Below, in pieces: positions 48,310 through 59,198 of a stretch of 64,000 nucleotides of DNA. A program made the translations under genes and the position numbers. The DNA is from Lunularia cruciata. Lineage: Eukaryota; Streptophyta; Marchantiopsida; Lunulariales; Lunulariaceae. Positions within the stretch are counted from its first letter, which is position 1. The number at the start of each line of letters is the position of its first letter. The stretch spans positions 74,104,333 through 74,168,332 of the forward strand of contig OX419756.1 of NCBI GenBank assembly GCA_948567375.1. The letters run 5' to 3'. The notes beneath the pieces are model-generated. The model did not search any database. It saw only the letters and a list, made by a program, of their open reading frames with translations, and had not been told where the DNA came from.

Positions 48310-49035
48310 CGAGGAAGCTTTTGGATTGCATGAACAGCGGGGTGAAAATGTTACTTGTCTTCTACTACTCTGGTAGAAGAATGCTCGGTCCTCAATGATC
48401 ACTCTCGATTGTCTCCTCTTCCGCCTTTTTAGCCAACGATGTCAACTTCTCATTGGTCGCTACTATTCATCCCTAGGTTTCCTCCATAAAGTAGAAAGTT
48501 TGGGGTTGCCACCATCTCTTTAAATGCTACAATATTGTGCTACCTTCTCGTTCTCACGCCCACTTTCATAGATCGACGATGACCATGTCCCTCGCCCTTC
48601 CTTATTACAACATAGGGATACCTTCTCGTTCTCACGCTCATTTTCATAGATCGACGATAACCATGTCCCTCGACCCTTCCTTGCGACGAGATCGACGCAT
48701 AAATTGGTGATTCATGCCAATATCCACTCCGAGGCTAGCAAAGCGAGGAAAGAAAGAACATGATTGAACTGCCAACTTGAGTAGTAAAACAGTTCAAAAG
48801 CTCTCTCCTACCAACTACTCCAATCGACTGTACAATAGTAGCATGTCGGTACTATTTTTGCTCGAGGGGAATCATCGAGAGAGAGCTATTGATCTGTTGT
48901 GTTGTCTCAAGTTGACAGGTCAATCATCTTATTTCTTTGTTTGGCTAACTTGCAGTGGATATTGGCATGAATCACCAATTCATTCATGCTTCAATATCGT
49001 AACAAGGAAAGGCGAGGGACATGATCATCATCGGT
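48310..49035. repeat. HNL 5'-flank relic arranged as a palindrome
   Basis: Sequence at 48310-48843 matches the HNL 5' flank in minus orientation (compare 58519-58850). Sequence at 48844-49035 matches it in plus orientation (compare 32340-32500). The two meet at a CATG centre near 48843. Outer parts carry an extra local tandem duplication of about 110 bp (around 48535-48680). No HNL coding sequence remains. Confidence 0.7.
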
Positions 49036-49117
49036 AGATAAAAACTACCGTACAAGGGAGAGACGAAAAAGGTAAAATGGGGCTAGGCCCCAACGGAGTC
49101 TATATGAGAAATCTGCC

Positions 49118-50617
49118 CTACTGCAAGGGGCACAAGCACCTTTTCTATTTGTATCTCAAGAACAGCTAGTAATCGAGAGGAATCATGATAATCCAGCTCT
49201 ACCTTCCTTTCGACAAGTTTGAAGAGTATGGACAAATGAACAAGGAAACCATCCGATATAATATATTCAGACATGGGAGCAGAAGTCGTTCGAAGAACGA
49301 GGGATCCTGAACTCATTACGTGCAAATGGTGCGCATATGAAATGTAAACATGGTATGTGCAAACAGATGAGCAATAAAACCTTAAATAAGGTAAAGAATC
49401 TAACAGATTAAATGCGAGGTGAAGCACAAACGAAATATCACTATACCCTGACCAATCAACAGTAGAGAACAGATATACATCAGCGCTAAGTAAAGCATGT
49501 AGTGAAATAGACAAGCTGTAATTGAAGAACGAGTCAAAACTAAACCATCAAGAGAACTGAAATTGGCAGACTGTACAGAAAACATGTATAGGAACCATGA
49601 AGCAAAACAACAAATGTGAGTGAGGGGCAAGAGAGTGGATGGTCTCTAGGCTGAGAAGGAGTGAAGCGCCAAAGGACTGGATAGAATATATCACCACAAG
49701 CACTATGGACGCTTGAGTCCTGAGACACTAAACAAACTGAGGGAAGCATAAGCCGGCCATAGTAAACCTCCACTAAAACACATGCAACTTCATCGGTGCA
49801 ACTTCATCGGTGCCTCGCGCGGTGCAACTTCATCGGTGCCTCGCGCAGTGCCGATGTAACTGAGCAAGTGTCAGTACCCCTGGTACCGAGTTTCCGCTCG
49901 AAAACTCAAGAGTGCCAAGGCAAACTCGGTGCATCCAAAACTCAAGAGTGCCAAGGCAAACTCGGTGCATCCGACGGTGTCGCTCAGGGTAAAGGAAAAG
50001 CTGTAAAGTATGAAGCTTAAAATCCACACATCTGATATATTATATATGCTCAGTCGAAACTTGATTTCCTGTGTATAAGCAAGATGTGTGATTCCTGACT
50101 TTGTTCAGATTCTATTCTCCACGGACGATTTTGCCGACTAGAGCTTTAAGTGTGTGGGTCCTTCTATTACTAAGAACGCTAGAAGACAGGAAAGCTAGAT
50201 TCTGCAGAAAAGTTACGTCCAAACTTGATTATTTCCTGGGACTAAGCAAGGTGTGCGATCCTGAGTTTGTTCAGATTCCATCCTCCATGGACGATCTTGT
50301 AAACTAGAGCTTTAAGTGTGGGTCTTCTCCTTACTAGGATCGTAAGAAGACAGGATTTTGCAGAATAGTTACATCTTGGCAGTAATGGGCAGGTATAGGT
50401 TGCTTAGATCTATTGTAATGCTCTTTTTGTCATGTTCTTGCATAATTCAGGAGGGCACTGGAGTCTCTAATCTGACCTTATAAATTACTTGGTTAAGAAG
50501 CATCCGCAGAACAGTGCCACTAGAATGGGACTCCTGTCTTGAAGGAAGAGCTACAATTCTCAGCAGCACATTCCAGCTCTTGAAGCCACCACCTGATCCA
50601 ACTCAGTAAGTGTTAAC
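49118..50617 (+). repeat. HNL-downstream repeat block, partial copy E
   Basis: It matches copy A from about 25985 to 28400, including a shortened and rearranged version of the 1.7-kb insertion (about 49265-50035). It ends at 50617 against a 58-bp spacer and the inverted copy C. Within it lie short tandem repeats at 49784-49850 and 49901-49972. Confidence 0.7.
49901..49972. repeat. Tandem duplication, 36 bp x 2
   Basis: Two 36-bp units (49901-49936 and 49937-49972) containing AGAGTGCCAAGGCAAACTCG are identical. The single-copy version is near 26855-26890 in copy A. A partial 25-bp repeat series (GCAACTTCATCGGTGCC) precedes it at 49784-49850. Confidence 0.85.
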
Positions 50618-51270
50618 GATTGTGTATTCAAATTTTCTGCAAGCATATTTCAGATGTAATTAAGGTGGATCTTACGTTATACTTACTGAGTTGGATCAGG
50701 TGGTGGGCTTCAAGAGCTGGAATGTGCTGCGGAGAATTGTAGCTCTTCCTACAATACAGGAGATCCATTCTAGTGGCACTGTTCTGCGAATGCTTCTTAA
50801 CCAAGTACTGTATAAGGTCAGATTAGAGACTTCAATTCCCTCTTGAATTACGCAACATCTTGACAAAAGAGCATTACTGTAGATTTTAAGCAACCTAGAC
50901 CTGCCCATTACTGGCAAGACGTCACTGTTCTGCAGAATCTAGCACTCCTGTTTTCTAACAGTCCTGTAAGAGAAAACCCACACACTGAAAGGTCTAGTTG
51001 GCAAGATTGTCCGTGGAGGAAAACATCGGTAGGAACTCAGGGAAAACTCACAAACCTTTCATAGTCACAGGACATCAAGTTTGGACGGAAGACGTAACCA
51101 TTCTGCAGAATCTATATTTCCTGTCTTCTTCCACTCTTAGTAAGAACAGGGCCCGCACACTTAAAGCTCCAGTCGGCAAAATAGTCCGTGGGGAATAGAA
51201 TTTGAACGAACACAGGAATCACACACCTTGCTTATAACTAGGAAATCAAGTTTGGACCGAGTATATATAA
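50036..51270. repeat. Large near-palindrome: arms about 580-595 bp, 58-bp spacer
   Basis: The left arm (50036-50617, block E) and right arm (50676-51270, block C) are reverse complements with scattered mismatches and small indels. They meet around 50618-50675. A transcript crossing it would fold into a long hairpin. Such structures can also stall replication or break assemblies. Confidence 0.8.
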
Positions 51271-52805
51271 TATGCTGGATGTTTTCCTATTCATCTGTCC
51301 GTATTCTTCAAACTTGTCGAAAGGAAGGTAGAGGTGGATTACCCTGTTTCCTCTTGTTTACTAGCTGTTCTTGAGATATAAAGAGAAAAGGTGCTTGTGC
51401 CCCTCGTCCATGTCTGGAAAGTACTACTTATTGCCAAAATGTTTTCTTTTGGGAATGTACAACAGGACAGAACAAGTCGCGGTTCTTAGAGCATAGAACA
51501 TACAATCTTAAAAATGATTTTCACTCGCCACTGCTTGAGATGGATCTGATTAACGGTTTTGATGAGTGTTGACTTCGATCTCCTTCCGGGCTGCGTTGAT
51601 TTTTGAGAATGTTGTCCCGTACAAGTTTACAGGTGTATGACGAGATATCCATGAAATTTCATCAGTCTTTTGGTCGATCGCTTTAAATTTTTTATTCCTC
51701 TTACAATTATTCATGTCTGGCTTTTGGCTATAATGTATCCCCTTAATTGTATAGGTGGAGAATAAGGCCAATTCCTGATCTGTAATCCTGTAATGGAATC
51801 AACTGCCGAATGTGTTGAAAGTAGAGAAAAACAAATTTTCACTTCATGGGAATTTCAGCCAAAGAAGCCAACATTGAATTCAAGTTGTTCCAGGTCACCT
51901 AAGTCTCAACGTTGAACTCAAGTTGTTCCGGGTCTTGGCTTCTAACATTCATCTGGTGTTATTTGCAACTCATGGATGTCCTTTTAGTGTAGTTTCCAAT
52001 ACTTAGGCCAGAGCACCATTCAAGCTTCCTTCACATTCCCCACAAGTTGATTAATTCCAAGTCTATTCATAGTTTGTTTCACGCATATGGTGCGCATCTC
52101 CATCACAATTAACATTACTTTTGCTGCGAACACATTCAGAATACTATTTATCTCGATAGATGTAACTGCGCAGCCATAAAATTTTCAAAATAACATGCTT
52201 TACAGACGAGCCTAAAGGTTACAGTCGCCCCATTATGCCACAATTATGTTATTCCGAGGAGATTCAACTGCAGGTCACCATGCACAACCTTGTAGGGTAT
52301 CGAGAATTTCCGGTTTAGTTAATATGTGCGTCAGATTATCGATTCTGCAGCATTGCAAAGATCGATCGTCTACATAGTTTAAGAACCGTACAGCACATAT
52401 TAATGATTCGCACTAGCCAATCTCTTGGGACTTGCATTTCATAAGTGGTTTCTTAGCGTTGGAGCCTATTAATCAACTCAAAGTTCCTTCAAGGCTTATT
52501 TGATTTCTATATTATTCTCCATCGATCCCAGGAACGACGATGCATATCGTGGTAGTATACGAGAATGATAGTGCGAGTTTATGATCCATCCTGGTAAGAC
52601 TTATCAAATTCTTTTAATTATACAGATTTTCTGAAAATATTTCGTAGGATGTAAACAATCTGTCCATACCCTTACATTCACTCGTAATATCATAATACCC
52701 GACAAACATTGGCTTAGTCTGAGCCTAGATGTTCCAGTTCCTAAAATTTAGACGAGACGGTGGAACTTTGAGCAGTAGTAGACTTTCACATTGGGTCAAG
52801 TAGTT
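50676..52805 (-). repeat. HNL-downstream repeat block, copy C (inverted)
   Basis: This is the reverse complement of 39780-41930 in copy B, in matching order, and leads straight into the 3' end of HNL2. It lacks the 1.7-kb insertion. Together with HNL2 it forms the right arm of an inverted duplication of about 8-9 kb with HNL1 and its 3' flank. Confidence 0.75.
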
Positions 52806-55800
52806 CTACAAATGGATCTGGCAATTACGGGAGTTCCTGACAGCAAACAACTGTAGTCTCCACAACATGGCAAGTTTCCGACTGCGAAATGGCCGGAATT
52901 TTATCACACCAAGATAACGATTACGAGGTTTGCAATAAGGTACAAAGATTCGCATCCCCACCACCATGAACAACTCATCATAGGCAAAGACAATAGGCGA
53001 CCGCGTAGGATAACAAGAAGAATGCAGGAACCCATCAAGCTGGACAAAAGATAAAACACGAGGTAAAATGGAGCTCCACCCCAATAGTACCGGGATCATC
53101 GGTATCGGCATGATCCGTATCGGTATGATCGATATCGAAGACATAAGTTGCATGTTCAAGTCTATCAACTTCATCTCGGGTAAGTGCCCAGCACTGAGGG
53201 AGCGGGCTCCAACTTTGAGCAATAGTGGATCGTGGAGAAGTTGCTCGAATGATATCGGCCAGGACTCCAGTTTCTCACACCCAGATTTTGGCTAAGCTAC
53301 CAAAATTCCTGGGAAGGGCCTGCAACTCTGAACAGTGTTCCAATTCTCTCAAGCGAAGAAGTCGCCCGAATGATTTCGGCAATGATTGCAGTTCCCAGCA
53401 CTCAATAAGTGTAGCTGTTCTAATTGGCTAAGTTCCCAAAACTGCCGGGAAGGGCCAGCAACACTGAACGATGTTCCATTTTCAATTCCCTCAGGTGAAG
53501 AAGTCACCCGAATGATTCCGGCAGTGACTGCAGTTTCAATGCCTGCAGTTCCCAGCACTCAGATAAGTCTAGCTGTTGCAAGTTGGCTAAGTTCCCAAAA
53601 CTGCTGGGAAGGGCCTGGAACACTGAACAATGTTCCATTTTCAATTCCCACAGGCGAATAAGTCCCCCGAATGATTCCGGCAATAACCGCAGTTCCCAGC
53701 ACTCAGATAAGTCTAGCTGTTCCAAGTTGGCTAAGTTCCCAAGACTGCTGGGAAGGGCCAGCAACTCTGCACAATACGTGGTCTTCAATTTCTTCAGATG
53801 GACAAGTTGCCAAAAGGAATTCGGCAGCGATCTAATTTTAGGACACTTCTGCAGCGCCAGTAATTCCAACTTGGGTAAGTATATTCTCTCCAACTTGGTT
53901 AGGTTTCAGAACCGTCGGGCAGGCCCCGCAAGTTCTCGCACCCGTCAATTGACAATTCCCGCAGGTTAGGAAGTTGTCTAAGTGAATCCGGCAGTGATTG
54001 TATTGCGTCACAATGTAGCAGCTGCAGTATCTCCAACTTGGATAAGCTCTCCAAATTGAAGGGAAGGGCCTCCAAGGAACCACTTTCAACTATTCTAAGA
54101 GTCCGTAGTTGTGCAAATCGCACAAATGATTCCGGTAGCGACTTGAGCCTCTGACAGGCCACCAAGTCCAGAAATGTCAACTTGGCTAAGTCCCCCAATG
54201 CATCCGGAAGTAACTGGTCAGCCACATGGTGAAACCGCAGGTGAACAACTTGCCAAAAGGACTCCGGCAGTGAGTCTGGAGTAGTAAGAGACCGATCCGG
54301 TGGTGGCAAGTTGACATCCGCGAGCGTTGTCGAAGTTACCCTCAAGTATAGGAATTGAATTATTATCATGATTTTGCAATCCCCCAGAACTTGTACGCGC
54401 AGGATTTAATTGCTTCGTTCCGGGCACATGAAAGGAGGTTACGTGCAAGACAACCAACTTCTTTCAAGGTAGAACGCAAGAAAATGGTGCTGGCAGAAAC
54501 CCAACTGAGCATGGTAATTTTCGGTGGTAATTGGAGACGCTGCTCTGCACACCTTTTGCACGGCTTCTGGAAGCAGGTATATTGGAATACCAAGTAGCGA
54601 AGTCCTTTAAGACGCGACATAATGCTCGATGCAATTCCCATTTTGCAAGGTCTCTCCTCGTCACAACAATCTTCATTGTACTCTATGTATTCGTTTTCCA
54701 CTACTACTTGGTCGAAAATCACATTCTCCAGCCCTTCAAAAATGAAATTTGAAAACTAAAATTATCATAAACGAAATGCAAAACTAAAATTGTCATAGTT
54801 CAAGCCCATCCATCCATCGAGCTGTGTATAAAACAACTCCAGGTCTTCATGCCTAACTATCAAGTAATCATACAAGACGGACCCTATTTTGGCACCACCG
54901 CTTCAAAGTTTCTCCTTATTGGAGGAGAATGGATGTATAACTCCCAAAAATTACAACCAATATAACGGCTACAAGTTCCTGATGATGTTCACGCTCAACA
55001 ACTGCGTTTCGGAGTCCCTTCCAGTTTACATTTAGAAATGAATTCAGATTTAGAAAACATAACTGATAAATATATCTAATTTAGTTGGGAAAATTAAATT
55101 GCTTAAAGAAGAGGAAGAGTTTTGTACAGGAAATAGGAAATGCCTTGTAGTTACCATCCAGTGGATTGCCCTCAATAATTCTACCGTTCTCCAGTGCAAT
55201 TCTGATGCCATGCAATCGAGGCTCAAACTCACCAATCCAGTTATCCACCTCTCCACTATACACAAGACATCTGTCTATCAACAATTGCGTTGTATGCGTT
55301 GCCGTACATATGTGACCACGCCGTCATCACCTCTTCAGAGCTAAACCACCTTAACCTCCTCCAAGACTCCGGAGAATCGCGACGCGTGCCAGAATATTTA
55401 TACTCACGGGGTTTAAATATAGCCGCCGCATCAAGAAATATTTCCGACTCCTCTGTTCCAAGATTGTTCGATACTCACCCTTAGCTTACTCCATAATTGC
55501 TCCTCCAGACCATAAACCTTCTTCAATCAGCTGCTTCCAGAGCTTTGGAAATTTCTTCCCACGTCCGTCTGTCACTTTTCCCTCTCAGTACCCTTCCTAT
55601 CACCTCTAGGGTCAGGGGCAACCCACCACATCTTGCCACAATTTCCACTACTATCTCCTGTAATTCACTTGGAGGATATTTCTTGCCTATAAACGCATGT
55701 GTAATGAACAATTGTCTTGCATGTTCTATCCCCAAAAGTGGAACTCGACGGACATATATCTCATCGCGGAATAGATTAAATAGCCCTTCATCTCGGCTTG

Positions 55801-58032
55801 TGACTACGAAACAACTTCCCTCGGCATCATTCTCTTCAGCTATTTCCTCCAACAACTCTACATCTTCTCTTTTCTCGACATCATCAAAGATGACAAGGAG
55901 TTTCTTCCCCAGTATCTCATCCCATCTGCTTTCCTTGTAATCACCTCCAGGACGGGGACATATGTGTTTCCAGACTTCCTCCTTCACCCTTCTCTTGTCC
56001 CCTGGAATCTCCTTCACTTGGTCCACAAAGCAAGCGTATTCGAACCGGGCATTGATCTTATTGTAGAGCAACTTTGCAAGGGTGGTCTATCTAACTCCCC
56101 TCGTCCCGCAAAACCCAATAAACGAACGCCTCTGCTCAATTTCTACCGTAACGGTTTCCAGAAGCGACTCGGTACCCACTGGGTTCCTTGAGACTGCTTG
56201 CCTCCGCCTCGCATGGCATTGCGTAGTTGCACCGGGGGCTGCTGTTTCTTGCACCTGCAACAAAAGTTCGAGGGAAGCGGAATTTAAAAACTGTGCACAC
56301 AGGTCGTGTTTCCTGATGTCATTCAGAGCATACAACAGATATGAACGAACTCCAATACCTGTTGTTGCTGCACGTTAGCAAGGTCGATCAGCTGGACTAA
56401 GAACTGGAACATGTTCGATCGTTTGCTGATTGGTTTGCACAATGAAAAGTGATCTGCAGCCACCGTCATGTGATTTGGTCCGAACCGTGCAGATTCTTCT
56501 TTTACAATCATCTGGCTTGTGCTTCCACCTGCGAACTACACATGCAAGATTTAAACAGGAATACTTAAGATAGACCTCGCATTGTCTGTCTTAGACTAAA
56601 CCACTGTGCAGGAAATAGTACTCTCAAGCTAGACAACCCGCAAAAACTAAATCATTAAAAACGCATTTCTTACTTGGTAATTAGTAGGGAGTTTATTCTT
56701 CTAAGAAACATAAAACTCGTTCATTAAATCAGGTTTTACTTTCTGTAGATTATAATATACCAAATGGAAGCCGCCTGCTCTCATTTCTGTAGCAAAAGCT
56801 TCTCCAATACTGAAAATCTCCCAATTAGCTTTTCTCGCCAATTGGCCGAATTTCTCGCGTTGCCAGGCCCACTCGGTGCTCAACAGTTCCACAAATGCCA
56901 ACAAAGGACTCCGGCTCATGATCTTTTTAGCCATGCCGGCAAGCATTTCCGACCCTGAATGGGGAGTTCCACAGAACAGAATCCCTTTAATGCCTTTTAG
57001 CAATCTCTCATCGATTCTGTCTCCATATGCAAAACCCTCCCGCTCTCCCGCGTGAATGCATAACTGCTTAATAACAAGACCCCCAAAACTATGTCCGACC
57101 AAGATAATGGGTCGGAAAGTGTTCAACGAACTCTTGTCCTGTGCGGAATGCCCAACCGAGTTCCATCAACAATTTTTCAGCTATTATCGTCAAATCCATT
57201 CTCCCCGTCGAGTCGGTCTTCTGTAAACTTGCATCATATTTGATGAAGAAGACTCGTGCACGCTGCTCCTGAAGCCAGCGTTGGGGCCAGATTGTCTTCG
57301 AGTCATGTTTGGACGTCCAAGTCGAAAGGTGCACATCTAGCCCATCAGTATCCTCATGTTGAAGGCCATGGAAGAAAACAACGTCGACCTGCGGTACTGC
57401 TGGATCGTACACTAACAACACGGAATAGCTCAACTGAAAAATGGACAAATACAGAGAATTAAAAATGTAGCAATTTCTAAACACAAGAGCCTCCTACTCC
57501 CTATAAATTTCTCACCGAGATAGTTAGCTTGAAAGGTAATCAAGCAAGTAGTTATTAACCCATCAGCGGACATGCTGGCACATGCCTGTTCCTTGATTTT
57601 GAGTCACTTTAAGCTTTACCTTGCTGATACCAAGGTCCGACTCTTGAGAAGGTGTTGTCGGTGAATCGATCCGAAGCCGCTGCAAACGTAGACAAAATGT
57701 TATGAATTGAAAGGTTTAGTTTCAAACACTCTCACAACTCTGTGAGACAACGTCTGGTACTTCCCTAAGGGAGATCAATAGTATCTATTCGTACGACAAC
57801 CTACCGGTTGTTTTAGTCCTGAAATGTTACTTGACCAAGACAATATTGAAGCCTATAACAGAGTAACTCGAAGTTTGTCAATAGAGCTAAATCATTGTGG
57901 CGGAATCTAATCAATATCTACAATGGATAGAAGTTATTCCTCACACCCAGGTTTGCGCGTACATACCTTGATGTTCTCTTGTGGGGAAGATAGAGAATCT
58001 CGTGGGCTAGAATTGATTGACGGTATGTCCAT
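52806..58032 (-). pseudogene. HNL2: inverted, degenerate alpha/beta-hydrolase-NB-ARC-LRR copy
   Basis: Exons match HNL1: 58032-57967, 57679-57620, 57433-56761, 56535-56359, 56254-55144 and 54733 onward. The hydrolase keeps GHSFGG and the ADH histidine, but exon 3 is 673 bp rather than 672 and is frameshifted. The P-loop reads GTRGVR then TAG where Lys should be. NB-ARC from there to GLPL is otherwise open (56071-55523). The linker after it is frameshifted near 55500. The MHD segment has lost six residues, and the exon 5 donor is GC, not GT. About 10 bp are missing at the exon 6 acceptor, and the LRR region has further frameshifts. Only three LRR dimers remain. A 138-codon C-terminal frame (53222-52806, continuing the LRR pattern) is open. 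Exon 1 is tandemly duplicated. It cannot make a full receptor. Confidence 0.88.
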
Positions 58033-58136
58033 TGTCACACTGAACTTCTTGCACGTACATACCTTGATGTTCTCTTGTGGGGAAGATAGAGAATCTCGTG
58101 GGCTAGAACTGCTTGCGGTATGTCAATTGTCACACT
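57961..58136 (-). repeat. Tandem duplication of HNL2 exon 1
   Basis: A unit of about 96 bp, with exon 1 and its donor site, occurs twice (57967-58032 and about 58063-58127). The inner copy keeps the ATG and GTATGT donor. The outer copy has lost the ATG. HNL1 and HNL3 have one copy each. Confidence 0.85.
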
Positions 58137-58139
58137 GAA

Positions 58140-58850
58140 CACTGAAAATAAAAGTGATCAACTCGACGGTTTACAAATTGGCAACGATTTTATCATCTTC
58201 AAATAGATATCGGAAGCTATCTCCGAACATCTGTCTCAGGTCAACTAGTCAAAACAAAACCAATCAAGAGAACTGAAATTGGCAGACTGGACAGAAAACA
58301 TACATCAAACATTCGCACGGGAAACCGCCCTGAGTACTATGGGACATGACGCAGACAAACTTTAAACGTATGGGGATAGTGTGTAAAAGGAAGCCAAGGA
58401 AGGGAAGCCTGAGAGTTTTCAATATCAGTTTGGGTTGCACACAACTCAGAACAATCAACTACGTCACAAGCGTGTCAATCACGAACCCACCCCGCTCTTC
58501 AACAAAGAGTCTTCTGAGGAAGCTTTTGGATTGCATGAACTCCATGTTGAATAAGTTACCTGTCTCAGGCAGGAGTAGAAGAAAACTCAGTCCCCAGGAT
58601 CACCCGATTGTCTCCTCTTCCACCTTCTTAGTAACGATGTCAACTTCCCACTGGTCGCTGCTATTCATCCCTAGGTTCCCTCAATAAAGTAACAAGTTTG
58701 GGTTTACGCAATCTGCCCGTCCTCACATGCTGAAGCATTCTCCGTCTGTCTCCACTCTCCCGAACGATGTAGATCGATGATGACCATATCCCTCGCCCTT
58801 CTCACGAGATCGAAGCATGAACTGGCGATTCATGCCTATCCATTACGAGG
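58140..58850 (-). promoter_or_regulatory. HNL2 5' flank
   Basis: It aligns in reverse with the HNL1 flank from about 33130 back to 32410, including the leader donor region near 58560. Homology stops exactly after CCATTACGAGG at about 58850, where the GC-rich spacer starts. No promoter element is distinctive. Confidence 0.45.
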
Positions 58851-59098
58851 CGGCGCAGCGGAGCCCAGCAGCGTCCCGCGACGCCGAGTGTGCGCGCTGC
58901 CCAGCGCCTGTCCGCCAGCGTAGGCAGGCGAAGCCCGCCTACGTTGGCACTGGCGCTGGGCATCCGTCCCGTGACGCCGCGCGGCGCCCGCAGCGCCTGC
59001 ACTGGCGCCCAGCGCCTGTCCGCCTACGTAGGCAGGCTTCGCCCCGCAATTTTGCCAATCAGCAAGAGGCACCGAGCGCCTCCTTGCGTCTTTTTGTT
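58851..59098. repeat. GC-rich palindromic island between HNL2 and HNL3
   Basis: About 250 bp is strikingly GC-rich compared with everything around it. It contains direct and inverted repeats: CAGCGCCTGTCCGCC occurs twice, CCTACGTAGG is a perfect palindrome, and CCCAGCGCC is matched by GGCGCTGGG. It replaces the sequence seen at this place beside HNL1, so it is an insertion or junction filler. Frames on both strands are open only because of base composition. It could be a foldback-type element; no terminal duplication is clear. Confidence 0.7.
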
Positions 59099-59198
59099 TC
59101 GGAGTAGGTCCCGATTTGTAACCGAAGATGATAAAACCGTTGCCAATGTGTAAACCCTTGAGTTAATTACTTTTATCTTGTGGAGGTTCAGTGTCAAA

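Noticed and set aside
49784-49972. Short direct repeats that might look like a CRISPR array
   Set aside because: Units are contiguous, without unique spacers, in a plant nuclear context. They are plain tandem duplications.
58836-59107. Overlapping frames on both strands in the GC-rich island
   Set aside because: High GC removes stop codons by chance. Repeats explain the similar translations, and no start context or domain is seen.
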